A stretch of 64,000 nt of DNA. It comes from Paenibacillus sp. HW567. Lineage in GTDB: Bacteria; Bacillota; Bacilli; Paenibacillales; Paenibacillaceae. Shown here piece after piece: positions 17,234 through 25,476 of the stretch. Each line of letters opens with the position of its first letter. Position 1 is the stretch's first letter. The notes under the pieces were generated by a model. That model worked only from the letters and a program-made list of their open reading frames with translations, did no database searches and was not told the DNA's origin. A program made the position numbers and the translations under genes. The DNA lies in assembly GCF_000374185.1 (NCBI RefSeq), contig NZ_KB910518.1, forward strand, positions 2,489,687 to 2,553,686. Direction: 5' to 3'.

Positions 17234-18633
17234 GCAGAATCGCCTTGCTGTTCTCGAAGCTCTCCATCCGGTGGAAGCTGGCTATCTGGGCCTCCGTGCT
17301 GCTCTGTTTGCTTTTTTTGGCGTATAACGGTGTGCAGTATTTTGTCATTAACCGTTGGATGTTCCATCAGGAGGAAACCTCCATCACCAAGAATATGGGG
17401 GAAATTCAAGGGTATCTCAAAACAGAGGATGGGAAGGACAAATGGATCGCGAGCAGTCGCGCTTTTATAGAAAGCATCAATGTGAGTCATCAAATGATCC
17501 GGATACTGGATTCTCAGGGCAATCCGGTGTTGACCGTTTCGGATCAGCTTCCAGAGGGTTGGGTCAAACCGCAGGTTTCCGGCACAACTACGATGGAAAG
17601 TGTATGGCATGAGGAGGATCATCTGCTGCTGATCAGAAGTCCGCTGCAAATGTCACAGTTCACCGGTACGATTGAAATTGTGAATAACCTGGAGAACTCT
17701 GACAAGCTGAGCGACGTGCTGTTGGCTGTTATGCTTGCGGGTTGGATCGGGGCTATTGTGCTTAGCGGATTGGGCGGGGTTTTTCTGTCCCGGCAGCTTC
17801 TGCGGCCGATTCAATCCTTAAGTGATGCAATGATCAGCATTAAGCAAAAAGGGCTCCAGGAACGGGTAAGCATCTCGGGCAGCAACGATGAGCTGGCGCA
17901 GCTCGCAAAAGTATTCAATGACTTGATGGACCAGTTGGAGAGATCCTTCTATAACCAGAAGCAATTCGTTGAGGACGCCTCTCATGAACTGCGGACGCCG
18001 ATATCCATCATCGAAGGGCATATTTCGCTGCTTAACCGCTGGGGTAAGCATGATCCGCAGATTCTGGAGGAGTCGCTGAATGTGTCGGTTCAGGAGCTGA
18101 GCCGGTTAAAAGGTATCGTCAACGAGCTGCTGGAGCTTACGCGGGCTGAAGAGGAGACTACAGAGAAGCGTGAGTTTCCTTGTCTCGTGATGGATACCAT
18201 CCAGTACACCCTGCGGAATTTCTCCCTCCTGCATGCCGATTTCCAGTTTACCCAGAACCTCAATGCCATTGCCGGTGTGATCATCAAAATTGTACCGAAT
18301 CATCTGGAACAGATATTGCTCATACTGCTGGATAATGCCGTAAAGTATTCGGGAACCGTGCGGGCTATTACGGTAAGCGGAGCCCTGCAACCGAATAGGA
18401 TACAGATCAGTGTGGAGGACCGGGGAATCGGGATACCTCAGGAGGATTTGCCATTTGTATTCCAGCGCTTTTACCGTGTCGATAAATCAAGGAGCCGGGA
18501 ACAGGGCGGAAGCGGCCTGGGACTTGCGATTGCAGAACGGCTGGTCAAAAGATACGGCGGCGAGATTACGGTCTTCAGCACATCTGGCCTCGGCACGACC
18601 GTAAACCTTTCTTTCCCGGTAAATCCAATGTAG
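17230..18633 (+). CDS. Membrane sensor histidine kinase
   Basis: This 467-residue kinase has a first membrane helix at about 17-38, an extracellular domain of about 115 residues, and a second helix at about 157-180. It then has HAMP (about 180-235), the phosphoacceptor ASHELRTPIS with H252, and a HATPase domain with LLDNAVKYS, DRGIGIPQEDL and GGSGLGLAIAERL. Domain order is typical of ArlS-like kinases in Firmicutes. It pairs with the upstream response regulator. The signal sensed by the extracellular domain is not apparent. Confidence 0.92.
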   Translation: MSRIALLFSKLSIRWKLAIWASVLLCLLFLAYNGVQYFVINRWMFHQEETSITKNMGEIQGYLKTEDGKDKWIASSRAFIESINVSHQMIRILDSQGNPVLTVSDQLPEGWVKPQVSGTTTMESVWHEEDHLLLIRSPLQMSQFTGTIEIVNNLENSDKLSDVLLAVMLAGWIGAIVLSGLGGVFLSRQLLRPIQSLSDAMISIKQKGLQERVSISGSNDELAQLAKVFNDLMDQLERSFYNQKQFVEDASHELRTPISIIEGHISLLNRWGKHDPQILEESLNVSVQELSRLKGIVNELLELTRAEEETTEKREFPCLVMDTIQYTLRNFSLLHADFQFTQNLNAIAGVIIKIVPNHLEQILLILLDNAVKYSGTVRAITVSGALQPNRIQISVEDRGIGIPQEDLPFVFQRFYRVDKSRSREQGGSGLGLAIAERLVKRYGGEITVFSTSGLGTTVNLSFPVNPM

Positions 18634-18649
18634 CCGTTCCCGGTATGGC

Positions 18650-19510
18650 CTATTCCTGCCGCAGAAGCGACCGGTATTCACTGGGGGACATGCCGCTGAA
18701 TTTGCGGAACTGCCTGGAGAAATAGAGCGCATCGTTGAAGCCCACTGATGAAGCGACCTGGTCAATCGTAAGCGGCCCGCTCAGCAGCCCCTTGGCTTTG
18801 TCCATCCGGGTCTTGAGCAGATATTGCTTCGGGGATAGCCCGGTCTTCTGCTTAAAAGCCTTGGACAAATGCGCCCGGTGGTAGCCGAGTGTGGATGCCA
18901 TGTGATCAATGCTGATTTGCTGATGGAACTGCAGCGAGATCCAGCGGATGGCCTGATCAATCTGCCGGTCGATAATCTCCGGCATTTCTGCCGGTCTTGC
19001 AGGCAGCAGGTCAAGATTGTCCTGCCCGAAATGATGCAGCAGCAGTCTTGCCCAGCCGGAGGCCTCAAGACTTTCGAGCTGCGGGTAAGCAGACTGCTGG
19101 AAGCTCAGCCGGATATGTTCATACAGACTGTGAAGGCTGGCGGTATTCTCCGAATGCAGCAGCGGCTGATCCTTCGTAATGCCAATGCTGGCGAGCAGTG
19201 TGGATACCGCTGTGCCTTGGAGTGCTACCCAGGCATAATGCCAAGGGGAGTGCCGGTCCGCCTGATAGCTGAACAGTGAGCCGGGGAAGATGACAAAGGT
19301 GTCTCCACTGCGGCACAGATGAGAGACGGTGCTGCTCTGAAAGCAGCCTTCCCCAGTCAGAACGGTATGGATCAGATAATAATCATGTACGGACGGTCCA
19401 ATTTTGTGGCCGGGATAAGGAAGGCCTTCCCCGCTGAACAGGACGGCAAAGTCCTGTTCTTCCGGGAGCAGGTTGAAGCCGGCAGTAAATTGATAGTGTT
19501 CGGGAATCAT
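18650..19510 (-). CDS. AraC-family transcriptional regulator
   Basis: This 286-residue regulator has an N-terminal cupin-like AraC ligand domain (about 1-150, with HKIGPSVHDYYLIHTVLTGEG and GDTFVIFPGSLFSYQ) and a C-terminal double helix-turn-helix ending in VGFNDALYFSRQFRKFSGMSPSEYR. Such two-domain regulators usually control sugar catabolism. The start at 19510 is chosen because AAAGGAGG lies 8 bases upstream; the GTG at 19516 is too close to it. It is divergent from the truncated DinB gene. No neighbouring sugar genes are present, so its target is unclear. Confidence 0.9.
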   Translation of the reverse strand: MIPEHYQFTAGFNLLPEEQDFAVLFSGEGLPYPGHKIGPSVHDYYLIHTVLTGEGCFQSSTVSHLCRSGDTFVIFPGSLFSYQADRHSPWHYAWVALQGTAVSTLLASIGITKDQPLLHSENTASLHSLYEHIRLSFQQSAYPQLESLEASGWARLLLHHFGQDNLDLLPARPAEMPEIIDRQIDQAIRWISLQFHQQISIDHMASTLGYHRAHLSKAFKQKTGLSPKQYLLKTRMDKAKGLLSGPLTIDQVASSVGFNDALYFSRQFRKFSGMSPSEYRSLLRQE

Positions 19511-19598
19511 GGACACGCCTCCTTTTTGCTATGGGAACACACTATTGTCAGGCTACATCAGGCCTATCCGAAATGCAACTAAGGAGGAGAGGAAAACT

Positions 19599-19847
19599 AT
19601 GGTGAAACAACTGATTATCGGAGACGCCATGCTTGAGCTTGCCGCTACGCGCCGAATCCTGGAGCGCTTGCCAGAGGACCATATGACGTGGAAGCCGCAC
19701 GTGAAATCTATGACGCTCAGCGGGCTGGCCACGCACCTGATCAACCTGCTGAACTGGCAAATTGCGATTTTTGTTTACCCGGAATTCGATCTCGATATTC
19801 CGGTGCCGGGTCTTTACGGTCCTTCGGCCGACGAGGAAGGCAAATGA
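19599..19847 (+). pseudogene. Truncated DinB-family protein
   Basis: Only 82 residues are encoded, against about 160-170 for a complete DinB four-helix protein. The opening matches the family (TRRILERLPEDHMTWKPHVKSMTLSGLATHLINLLNWQIA), covering helix 1 and most of helix 2. The reading then ends at a stop after VPGLYGPSADEEGK, and no continuation in another frame is obvious before the next promoter at 19893. AAGGAGGAGAGG precedes the ATG, so it may still be translated. Complete relatives are metal-dependent thiol transferases or of unknown function. I infer a decayed gene. Confidence 0.7.
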
Positions 19848-19892
19848 ACTAAGACGCGTTTTTTGCAGACTAATACTATGACTATCAATTAT

Positions 19893-19921
19893 TTGACCAT
19901 TGTATAGATGTGGGATATAAT
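19893..19921 (+). promoter_or_regulatory. Strong sigma-A promoter
   Basis: TTGACC at 19893-19898 and a perfect TATAAT at 19916-19921 are separated by 17 bases. It lies about 30 bases ahead of the TTG start of the TPR-like gene and is one of the best consensus promoters in the window. Confidence 0.8.
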
Positions 19922-19952
19922 GTATTAAAATGGCAAATAAGGAGGATTTGGG

Positions 19953-20759
19953 TTGAAGGGAATAGACTTGGGTAACATAGACGACATTGATTCTTTAACA
20001 AAAATGTTGAAACTAGTGTTCTCTAGTGAAGATTGGCATAATATGATTATAATTGCTGACAGGCTCTATGAAGAGTCTAGCGTACAATATTATTATCAGT
20101 TACAGCAGCCAACCAAAATATCCCCTCATACCAGACCTTTAATTTACTACATCGGATTCTCACAGCTATGTAAGGGTGTGGCCTATCAAAAAATGAAACA
20201 ATATCAAGAGTCAAGAGAATGTATTCAAAAGTATATAGAACTTTCAAGGATAAAAGGCGTTGAAGAAAAAGATCAATATATAGTAGAAGACTTTCATATA
20301 TTTGCTTTAGGCAATACATACACCGTTGATTTATTGGAAGGGAAACATGAAGTTCTTGTTGACTACATCCAATATTTAAAACAAAACCCGAGAGAACTTA
20401 TTGCTGGAATGATAAATATATTTGAATATGCAATAAAAAACGATTTAGCTATAAAATGGGTTCTAACTGATCTTTCAGATGAATTAGAGAAAATTGAAAG
20501 CAATCCTCAAAATCCCACTACAGCGAGATACTTCACGGAATATTTGTGCTTGTATTCACTCTATTTGTATAAGCAGGGAGATTATCATAATGCAGTAGAG
20601 AGGAACTTGGAGGCTTTGACAGCAAGCATTATGCTTGAAGATAATACGGCATTCAAAAAGCTGCTAGCTCTTTTTGAATCATTCAGAGAGTATGCCGACA
20701 AAGAGCAGGAAGAGCGCTACAAGACTCACTTCTTTCAGTTCTATTCAAAGTGGTTCTAA
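19953..20759 (+). CDS. TPR-like helical protein, possibly the sensor half of a peptide- or XRE-type regulator without HTH
   Basis: This 268-residue soluble, wholly helical protein contains TPR-like pairs such as CKGVAYQKMKQYQESRECIQKY (about 70-92) and YSLYLYKQGDYHNAVERNLEAL (about 210-231). The sequence is reminiscent of the C-terminal TPR region of long XRE-type regulators in Paenibacillus and Bacillus, but no helix-turn-helix is present. The start is TTG at 19953, seven bases after AAGGAGG. Base composition is visibly more AT-rich than its neighbours, suggesting separate ancestry. A strong promoter and a terminator bracket it, so it is a single-gene unit. No small peptide gene was seen next to it. 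Confidence 0.7.
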   Translation: MKGIDLGNIDDIDSLTKMLKLVFSSEDWHNMIIIADRLYEESSVQYYYQLQQPTKISPHTRPLIYYIGFSQLCKGVAYQKMKQYQESRECIQKYIELSRIKGVEEKDQYIVEDFHIFALGNTYTVDLLEGKHEVLVDYIQYLKQNPRELIAGMINIFEYAIKNDLAIKWVLTDLSDELEKIESNPQNPTTARYFTEYLCLYSLYLYKQGDYHNAVERNLEALTASIMLEDNTAFKKLLALFESFREYADKEQEERYKTHFFQFYSKWF

Positions 20760-20802
20760 ATTGATCGATTTACTTTTACAGTGTTTTCCAAATCCACATG
20801 AT

Positions 20803-20829
20803 GCCCTGCAGAGATGCAGGGCTTTTTTT
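20803..20829 (+). terminator. Intrinsic terminator after the TPR-like gene
   Basis: GCCCTGCA and TGCAGGGC form a perfect 8-base stem around GAGA and are followed by a run of eight T. It is a textbook rho-independent terminator. Confidence 0.9.
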
Positions 20830-21003
20830 TGCTCCGGCTGACGTAACCATTGCTGTTTTCAGCAATTTTCGGGCTATCCATGAACGATTGTCTTCAACTG
20901 TGTGTTCGTCCAAGCCGCGAAGCTTATAATGCATACACATATAGATATAATTTGCGGAAGCTGCCGGGGCCAATCCGGCGCTTACACACGGAGGTGAGCT
21001 TCG

Positions 21004-21684
21004 GTGATTGTTAAGAAAAGTGTGCTATCTCCCGGAACGCCGTTTGCCACACCCTATTATGTAGTCAACAGCCTGCAGCCCGGACCGGTGTTTATGGTGG
21101 TCTCCGGTATTCATGGAAACGAGCGGGCCAGTATCCGCGCCGCTAAGAGTCTGGCCGGAAGGTTCACACGCAAGGAGCTGCTTCTCCGCAAGGGCAAGCT
21201 GATCATCGTCCCTTTGGTGAATCAGAAGGCATACCGCAAGTGTATCCGAGGCGTACCGGATCTTAACCGCACCTTTCCGGGAAGCGCTAAGTCCCGTGCC
21301 AGTCATCCGCTTGCCGCAGCACTATTTGAACTTGCGCGGCGCTATCATCCTTCGTGGTACCTGGACCTGCATGAGGCAAACGGGCTGTCGCAAAAAAACC
21401 GCAAGCGGGTGGGGCAAACCTTGATCATCAGCCCGGGAAGCAAGGCGGCACCTGTGGCGCGGCAAATTGTTAAGCGGATGAATGAGTCTATTTCTGTTCC
21501 TGCGTATTCTTTCAATATCCACTTGCGCGAGCGTTCAGGGACGTCCCGGATGGCGATGCAGCGCATACTTGGCGCGAGAGCAGTCACTGTAGAGACCTGC
21601 TGGAGTCTGAGCTTCCCGCTGCGGGTCCGGTATCAGACGGAGATTGTCGTTCATTTCTTGAGAGCGGCGGGATTAACACACTGA
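21004..21684 (+). CDS. Succinylglutamate desuccinylase/aspartoacylase-like metallohydrolase
   Basis: This 226-residue protein belongs to the M14-like AstE/AspA superfamily. The zinc ligands are visible in GIHGNERAS (His and Glu, about residues 37-42) and in YLDLHEANG (His about 122). VPDLNRTFPG gives the typical substrate-binding Asn-Arg. The usual C-terminal beta-barrel domain of AspA is short or missing, so it may act on another amide or peptide. The start is GTG at 21004, following GGAGGTGA. The gene is isolated and is followed by a bidirectional hairpin. Confidence 0.82.
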   Translation: MIVKKSVLSPGTPFATPYYVVNSLQPGPVFMVVSGIHGNERASIRAAKSLAGRFTRKELLLRKGKLIIVPLVNQKAYRKCIRGVPDLNRTFPGSAKSRASHPLAAALFELARRYHPSWYLDLHEANGLSQKNRKRVGQTLIISPGSKAAPVARQIVKRMNESISVPAYSFNIHLRERSGTSRMAMQRILGARAVTVETCWSLSFPLRVRYQTEIVVHFLRAAGLTH

Positions 21685-21708
21685 GCCAGGCCTAAGCCAA
21701 TAACCGGG

Positions 21709-21751
21709 TGAACAGATAGAGGGCTGCCTACCTTAGCCTTCTGTCTGTTCA
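21709..21751. terminator. Bidirectional hairpin terminator
   Basis: TGAACAGATAGAGGGCT and AGCCTTCTGTCTGTTCA form a 17-base imperfect stem between convergent genes. It touches the stop codon of the membrane protein gene on the minus strand. Confidence 0.65.
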
Positions 21752-23182
21752 GCGTGCAAATACGCTCCCGTAGCTTCCTTTATAGACCGGGCTGCCGAAG
21801 GCTTGCACCCATTCCTGGTAGAGCCTGCTCGAGCTTCCATCTTTGACGATGATATAGTCGGGATGATCGGCTTTTACAATGTCCGGGAGATACTCTGAGA
21901 AGCCGTACATCGAGCGCTCAAACGCAGTCCAGCCCATTGCACCTATAGATTCTTTGGTGATAAAAGGGTCCTGCCTGCCGTCACAGAGCACATCTCCTCC
22001 ACGGAACATGACATAACCCGACGAACCATAGCTGGAGAGGACCCGGGGTCTTGTGCCTTGGGCGGAATGCTCCAGGACATAATCCATTTCATCCACGGGA
22101 TAAGCCTTCGCGTCGATTACCGGCGGCACAGCAAAGATATAGCCGATATTAAATAGCAGACCGGCAGCCAGCGCAACCATCAGCAGCCTGCGGCTGAACC
22201 GGAAGGTGGTGTTGCGGAGATAGGGGACCGCTTCGAAGAAAGCGCCAGCAAAATAAGGGATGAACAACCACATGAACAAATTCTGCTTGAAATTGGACAC
22301 GCCCAGATACAGAATGCCGGTCATGAGGAAGAAGCGGAACGGTTTCTTTTGCAGGGAAAAGGGCAAGGTTACAGCAAAAAACAGCAGCAGCAGCAGAATC
22401 GGCAAGTTCTCCAGACGGCTATACTGGATGGGCTGCCATTCATTGATCAGCATGTTGAAGTTCTTATGGGTTACGGTAAAGATGAACAGCAGGCTTTTTA
22501 GTCCACCCGGATTGAGCAGACCGGAGAGCCAGACCAGTACAAACACAGCAGCCCGCCGCCAGGTAAGCTTCCGCTCCAGCAGCGACTCCAGCGCGGCCAT
22601 ACCTGTGAACACCGCAATCACCAGCCATACGCCGGTGTGGATATTCGCTACAGCGCAGGAGAGCAGGATCATTGCCGCAGCATATTTAAGGCTTGTCTGA
22701 AGCTGGAACTCGCGCAAATAGACGAAGAACCATACGATCATCCAGGAGGAGATCATCTGCGGTCTGCCTTTGAAATAGTTGTAGAAGATCCAGCTTGTGA
22801 TCAGCAGCACGAAGGGCAGCAGCAGCGGATGCTCTTCCGTATAGCCCAGCTCTTTGCGGGAAACGCGTCCCAGCCGGAGCAGACCCATAACCAAAAAGAA
22901 GAGACAGAGCGCGGTCAGCAGATAAATCCCCGGCCATCCGAATTTCTGATACAAGGGAGCTACCAATATCTGAAAGCCGAACTCATGAGGGATATAAGGC
23001 AGCTTGTCCCCATAAAAGGTATGTATGGCGTGGTGCAGTATGGTACCGTGGTCAATCATATAGCGGCCGAGCTCAATATGCCAGAAGGTGTCCGGGTCAT
23101 TATAAGAATATTTTGGCATCATAAGTGCTACCACCACTGCGATCAGCACCCCATAGCCCAGCTTGAACCATTTTGTTCGCAT
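21749..23182 (-). CDS. Polytopic membrane protein, GT-C glycosyltransferase-like
   Basis: This 477-residue protein has about 11 hydrophobic helices and a soluble C-terminal domain of about 100 residues. The first extracytoplasmic loop holds YNDPDTFWHIELGRYMIDHG, with an acidic DPD and WH motif like that found in GT-C and related lipid-linked transferases. The C-terminal domain (DEMDYVLEHSAQGTRPRVLSSYGSSGYVMFRGG ... DCRQDPF-like) resembles soluble tails of the same group. No specific reaction can be assigned. The gene is monocistronic. Confidence in a membrane protein is high and in a transferase role low. Confidence 0.65.
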   Translation of the reverse strand: MRTKWFKLGYGVLIAVVVALMMPKYSYNDPDTFWHIELGRYMIDHGTILHHAIHTFYGDKLPYIPHEFGFQILVAPLYQKFGWPGIYLLTALCLFFLVMGLLRLGRVSRKELGYTEEHPLLLPFVLLITSWIFYNYFKGRPQMISSWMIVWFFVYLREFQLQTSLKYAAAMILLSCAVANIHTGVWLVIAVFTGMAALESLLERKLTWRRAAVFVLVWLSGLLNPGGLKSLLFIFTVTHKNFNMLINEWQPIQYSRLENLPILLLLLFFAVTLPFSLQKKPFRFFLMTGILYLGVSNFKQNLFMWLFIPYFAGAFFEAVPYLRNTTFRFSRRLLMVALAAGLLFNIGYIFAVPPVIDAKAYPVDEMDYVLEHSAQGTRPRVLSSYGSSGYVMFRGGDVLCDGRQDPFITKESIGAMGWTAFERSMYGFSEYLPDIVKADHPDYIIVKDGSSSRLYQEWVQAFGSPVYKGSYGSVFAR

Positions 23183-23324
23183 TGGAATGAATAAACCCCT
23201 TTTTATACCTATTATATCTCTACATTGTTAATGAACGGTAAATAAAAATCCTCATGATTACCATTTCCCTTAAAGCCCTCCTGTAATACCTGTTCATCTG
23301 CCCCTTTCGCACAAAAGCATAGCC

Positions 23325-23363
23325 TTGACAAGGGTTGGAATGGTGTATATATTACATATATAC
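23325..23363 (+). promoter_or_regulatory. Promoter with palindromic operator for the GntR-ABC operon
   Basis: TTGACA at 23325-23330 and TATATT at 23348-23353 have a 17-base spacer. Overlapping the -10 is GTATATAT-TAC-ATATATAC (23345-23363), an 8-3-8 inverted repeat. This placement fits autorepression by the GntR-family regulator that follows. Confidence 0.72.
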
Positions 23364-23402
23364 AATAAATACATTAATCACAAAGGGTGCTGGTGCCGCA
23401 AC

Positions 23403-23783
23403 ATGAACATATTAATATCTAGTACCTCCGGCGAGCCGATTTATGCCCAGATTGTAAGGCAGGTCCGGCAAATGATTTTACAGGGGGAGCTGGTCTCCGG
23501 CACACCGCTGCCGTCCATCCGCCTGCTCGCCAAAGAGCTGCAGATCAGTGTCATCACCACCAAACGCGCGTATGAGGAGCTTGAGCGGGAAGGGCTGATC
23601 AACTCTATCGTCGGCAAGGGGTCTTTTGTATCCGGAGCGGATCAGGAGTTCATCCGGGAGCAACGGCTGCGGATTATGGAGAGCAAGCTGAAGGAGATTA
23701 TTGAAGAGAGCAGACTTGTGGGAATGGAGTACGATGAGCTTGCGGAAATGCTGAAGCTGCTCTATGAGGAGGAACAGGAATGA
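23403..23783 (+). CDS. GntR-family regulator, YtrA subgroup
   Basis: This 126-residue regulator has the GntR winged helix (about 10-75: EPIYAQIVRQVRQMILQGEL, LPSIRLLAKELQISVITTKRAYEELEREGLI). Its short C-terminal helical tail is characteristic of the YtrA subgroup, which control ABC transporters in Firmicutes. The ATG at 23403 is preceded by a modest AAAGGGTGCTGGTG site; an upstream in-frame start at 23325 lies within the promoter. Its stop overlaps the ATPase start by 4 bases. The palindrome on the promoter is a likely autoregulatory target. Confidence 0.9.
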   Translation: MNILISSTSGEPIYAQIVRQVRQMILQGELVSGTPLPSIRLLAKELQISVITTKRAYEELEREGLINSIVGKGSFVSGADQEFIREQRLRIMESKLKEIIEESRLVGMEYDELAEMLKLLYEEEQE

Positions 23784-24649
23784 GTGAAGTCATCCACATG
23801 AACAACTTAACCAAAAGCTTTGACCGCTTTGAATTGCGGGATATTACTCTCGGGATTAAGGAGGGGTATATCACAGGGCTGATCGGCCCGAACGGAGCGG
23901 GTAAAACAAGCCTGATCAAAATGATGATGTCGATGATCTACCCTGACCAGGGTGAAATTGAGCTGTTCGGGCAGAATCACCTGCGCCATCAGGCGGCAAT
24001 TAAAGAGCGGATTGGCTACGTATCGGACGAGAATATCTATTATGAGAATCTTACCGTCAAACAGATGAAGCGGGTCGTTGCCCCGTTCTACAGCCGCTGG
24101 GACGAGCATACATACCAGAAATATCAGGAGCTGTTCAAGCTTCCGCCCGGCAAGAAGATTAAGGATCTGTCCAAAGGGATGAAAATCAAGTTCTCGCTCG
24201 CGGTTGCCCTGTCGCATCATGCGGATCTGCTGATTATGGATGAGCCGACGTCGGGTCTGGACCCTATTTTCCGCAGGGAGCTGCTGGAGCTGCTCAGCGA
24301 GCACATTCAGGATGAGAAGAAGTCGATTCTGTTCTCTACCCATAACACTACCGATCTGGACCGGATTGCGGATTATATTGTGTTCATCAACGACGGGCGG
24401 ATTATTTTTAATGAGATGAAGGAGACACTGGCGGAGAAGTATTTGCTGGTGAAAGGCGGGAAGGAGCTGCTTGACCGGGATGTCCGGCGCTGGTTCATCG
24501 GCATCCGCGAGAGCGGACTGGGTTTTGAAGGACTGATCGGCAACCGGGTGGAGGGAGAGCGCTATTTCAAGGATACTGCGATTTGCGAGACGCCGACGCT
24601 GGAGGAAATTATGTATTTTACCGTAAAAGGAAGTGAAACGCATGTATAG
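23780..24649 (+). CDS. ABC transporter ATP-binding protein
   Basis: This 289-residue nucleotide-binding subunit has Walker A GPNGAGKTS (about residue 38-46), a signature DLSKGMKIKFSLAVALSHHADLLIMDEPTSGLDP with a non-canonical LSKGM, and a switch His in FSTHNTTDLDRIAD. After the ABC domain a 70-residue tail is typical of YtrB/PmtA-like antimicrobial-peptide or lipid exporters. It is coupled with the GntR regulator upstream and overlaps the permease gene by several bases. Confidence 0.92.
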   Translation: MSEVIHMNNLTKSFDRFELRDITLGIKEGYITGLIGPNGAGKTSLIKMMMSMIYPDQGEIELFGQNHLRHQAAIKERIGYVSDENIYYENLTVKQMKRVVAPFYSRWDEHTYQKYQELFKLPPGKKIKDLSKGMKIKFSLAVALSHHADLLIMDEPTSGLDPIFRRELLELLSEHIQDEKKSILFSTHNTTDLDRIADYIVFINDGRIIFNEMKETLAEKYLLVKGGKELLDRDVRRWFIGIRESGLGFEGLIGNRVEGERYFKDTAICETPTLEEIMYFTVKGSETHV

Positions 24650-25280
24650 CTCGCTGCACTTGATCCGCAAGGATTTCATGCTGCTGCACAAGTTCATGCT
24701 GCTGCTGATTCCCTACTTTTTGATCATGGCTTATACGAATATAGATTACTACACGATGTTTGGGCTGTTTCCATCCATGCTGATGATGATGAACGCCTGC
24801 ACATTGGATGTGCAGCATAATAATCAGCGGTTTCTGGTCAATCTTCCACTGCGCAGGCAGCAATTGGTGCTGGCTAAATATTTGGCGCTGCTGCCCTATT
24901 GCCTGATTAGTCTAATCAGCACTCTGCTAATCTACGGTACTGCCTTCCTCCTTGGCTGGACATCAGAGCCCGTAGCCTGGAGAGAATTGTTCCTGGTCAT
25001 CGCGACATTCCCAATGCTTGCAGCCATTTATTTACCGCTGTATTACTGGCTTGGTCAAAAAGGAATGCAGATTGTGAATTTTGTTTTCATCATGCTGATC
25101 ATGATCAATGTCACCGGCTTTTCCAGCTTGAAGGACCGCTTCCCGGCGTTTTCGGAGTGGCTGGCTACTGGAACTACTGACAGCATACTTATACCGGTTA
25201 TTGCCGGCTTAGCTTATGTAATTATTCTGTATTGCTCTTACCTGATTTCGCTGCGGATATACATTAAGAAAGACGTATAA
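24642..25280 (+). CDS. ABC-2-type transporter permease
   Basis: This 212-residue protein has six hydrophobic helices and no soluble domain, as in ABC-2 permeases of the PmtB/YtrC-like group. The start at 24642 follows AAAAGGAAG; the alternative GTG at 24633 is too close to that site. It overlaps the ATPase gene. Together with the regulator it forms a three-gene operon that probably responds to envelope-active compounds, an inference from the YtrA-type regulator and the Pmt-like layout. Confidence 0.85.
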   Translation: MYSSLHLIRKDFMLLHKFMLLLIPYFLIMAYTNIDYYTMFGLFPSMLMMMNACTLDVQHNNQRFLVNLPLRRQQLVLAKYLALLPYCLISLISTLLIYGTAFLLGWTSEPVAWRELFLVIATFPMLAAIYLPLYYWLGQKGMQIVNFVFIMLIMINVTGFSSLKDRFPAFSEWLATGTTDSILIPVIAGLAYVIILYCSYLISLRIYIKKDV

Positions 25281-25298
25281 CCCATAAATCTCCAGAAG

Positions 25299-25331
25299 TG
25301 GCCTCTGATTATAATCAGGGGTCCTTTTTTT
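25299..25331 (+). terminator. Intrinsic terminator of the GntR-ABC operon
   Basis: The perfect palindrome CTGATTATAATCAG sits within a longer imperfect stem starting GGCCT and ending GGGGTCC, and is followed by seven T. Confidence 0.72.
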
Positions 25332-25408
25332 GAAATATAAGCTTATTTGTTTCACGTTATAAATTATCCTTCGGTTTCTGCTTATCACAGCTCAAGGTGG
25401 AAAAGTCA

Positions 25409-25454
25409 TTTACATATGCCCCCAGGGGGGATATATTTATGAGAACGGTTCTCA
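25409..25454 (+). promoter_or_regulatory. Metal-responsive promoter with two different operators
   Basis: TTTACA at 25409-25414 and TATATT at 25432-25437 have a 17-base spacer. The spacer holds CCCCC-A-GGGGG (25419-25429), flanked by ATAT on both sides, which resembles CsoR/RcnR-type operators. Just after the -10 lies TGAGAAC-G-GTTCTCA (25440-25454), a 7-1-7 inverted repeat laid out like Fur/PerR/Zur boxes. The first could bind the CsoR-family protein encoded downstream. Confidence 0.68.
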
Positions 25455-25476
25455 CTATATTTGAGGAGTGAATGGC

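Noticed and set aside
23807..24697. Minus-strand 296-residue frame across the ABC ATPase gene
   Set aside because: It overlaps a gene with all ABC motifs and shows no family features of its own.
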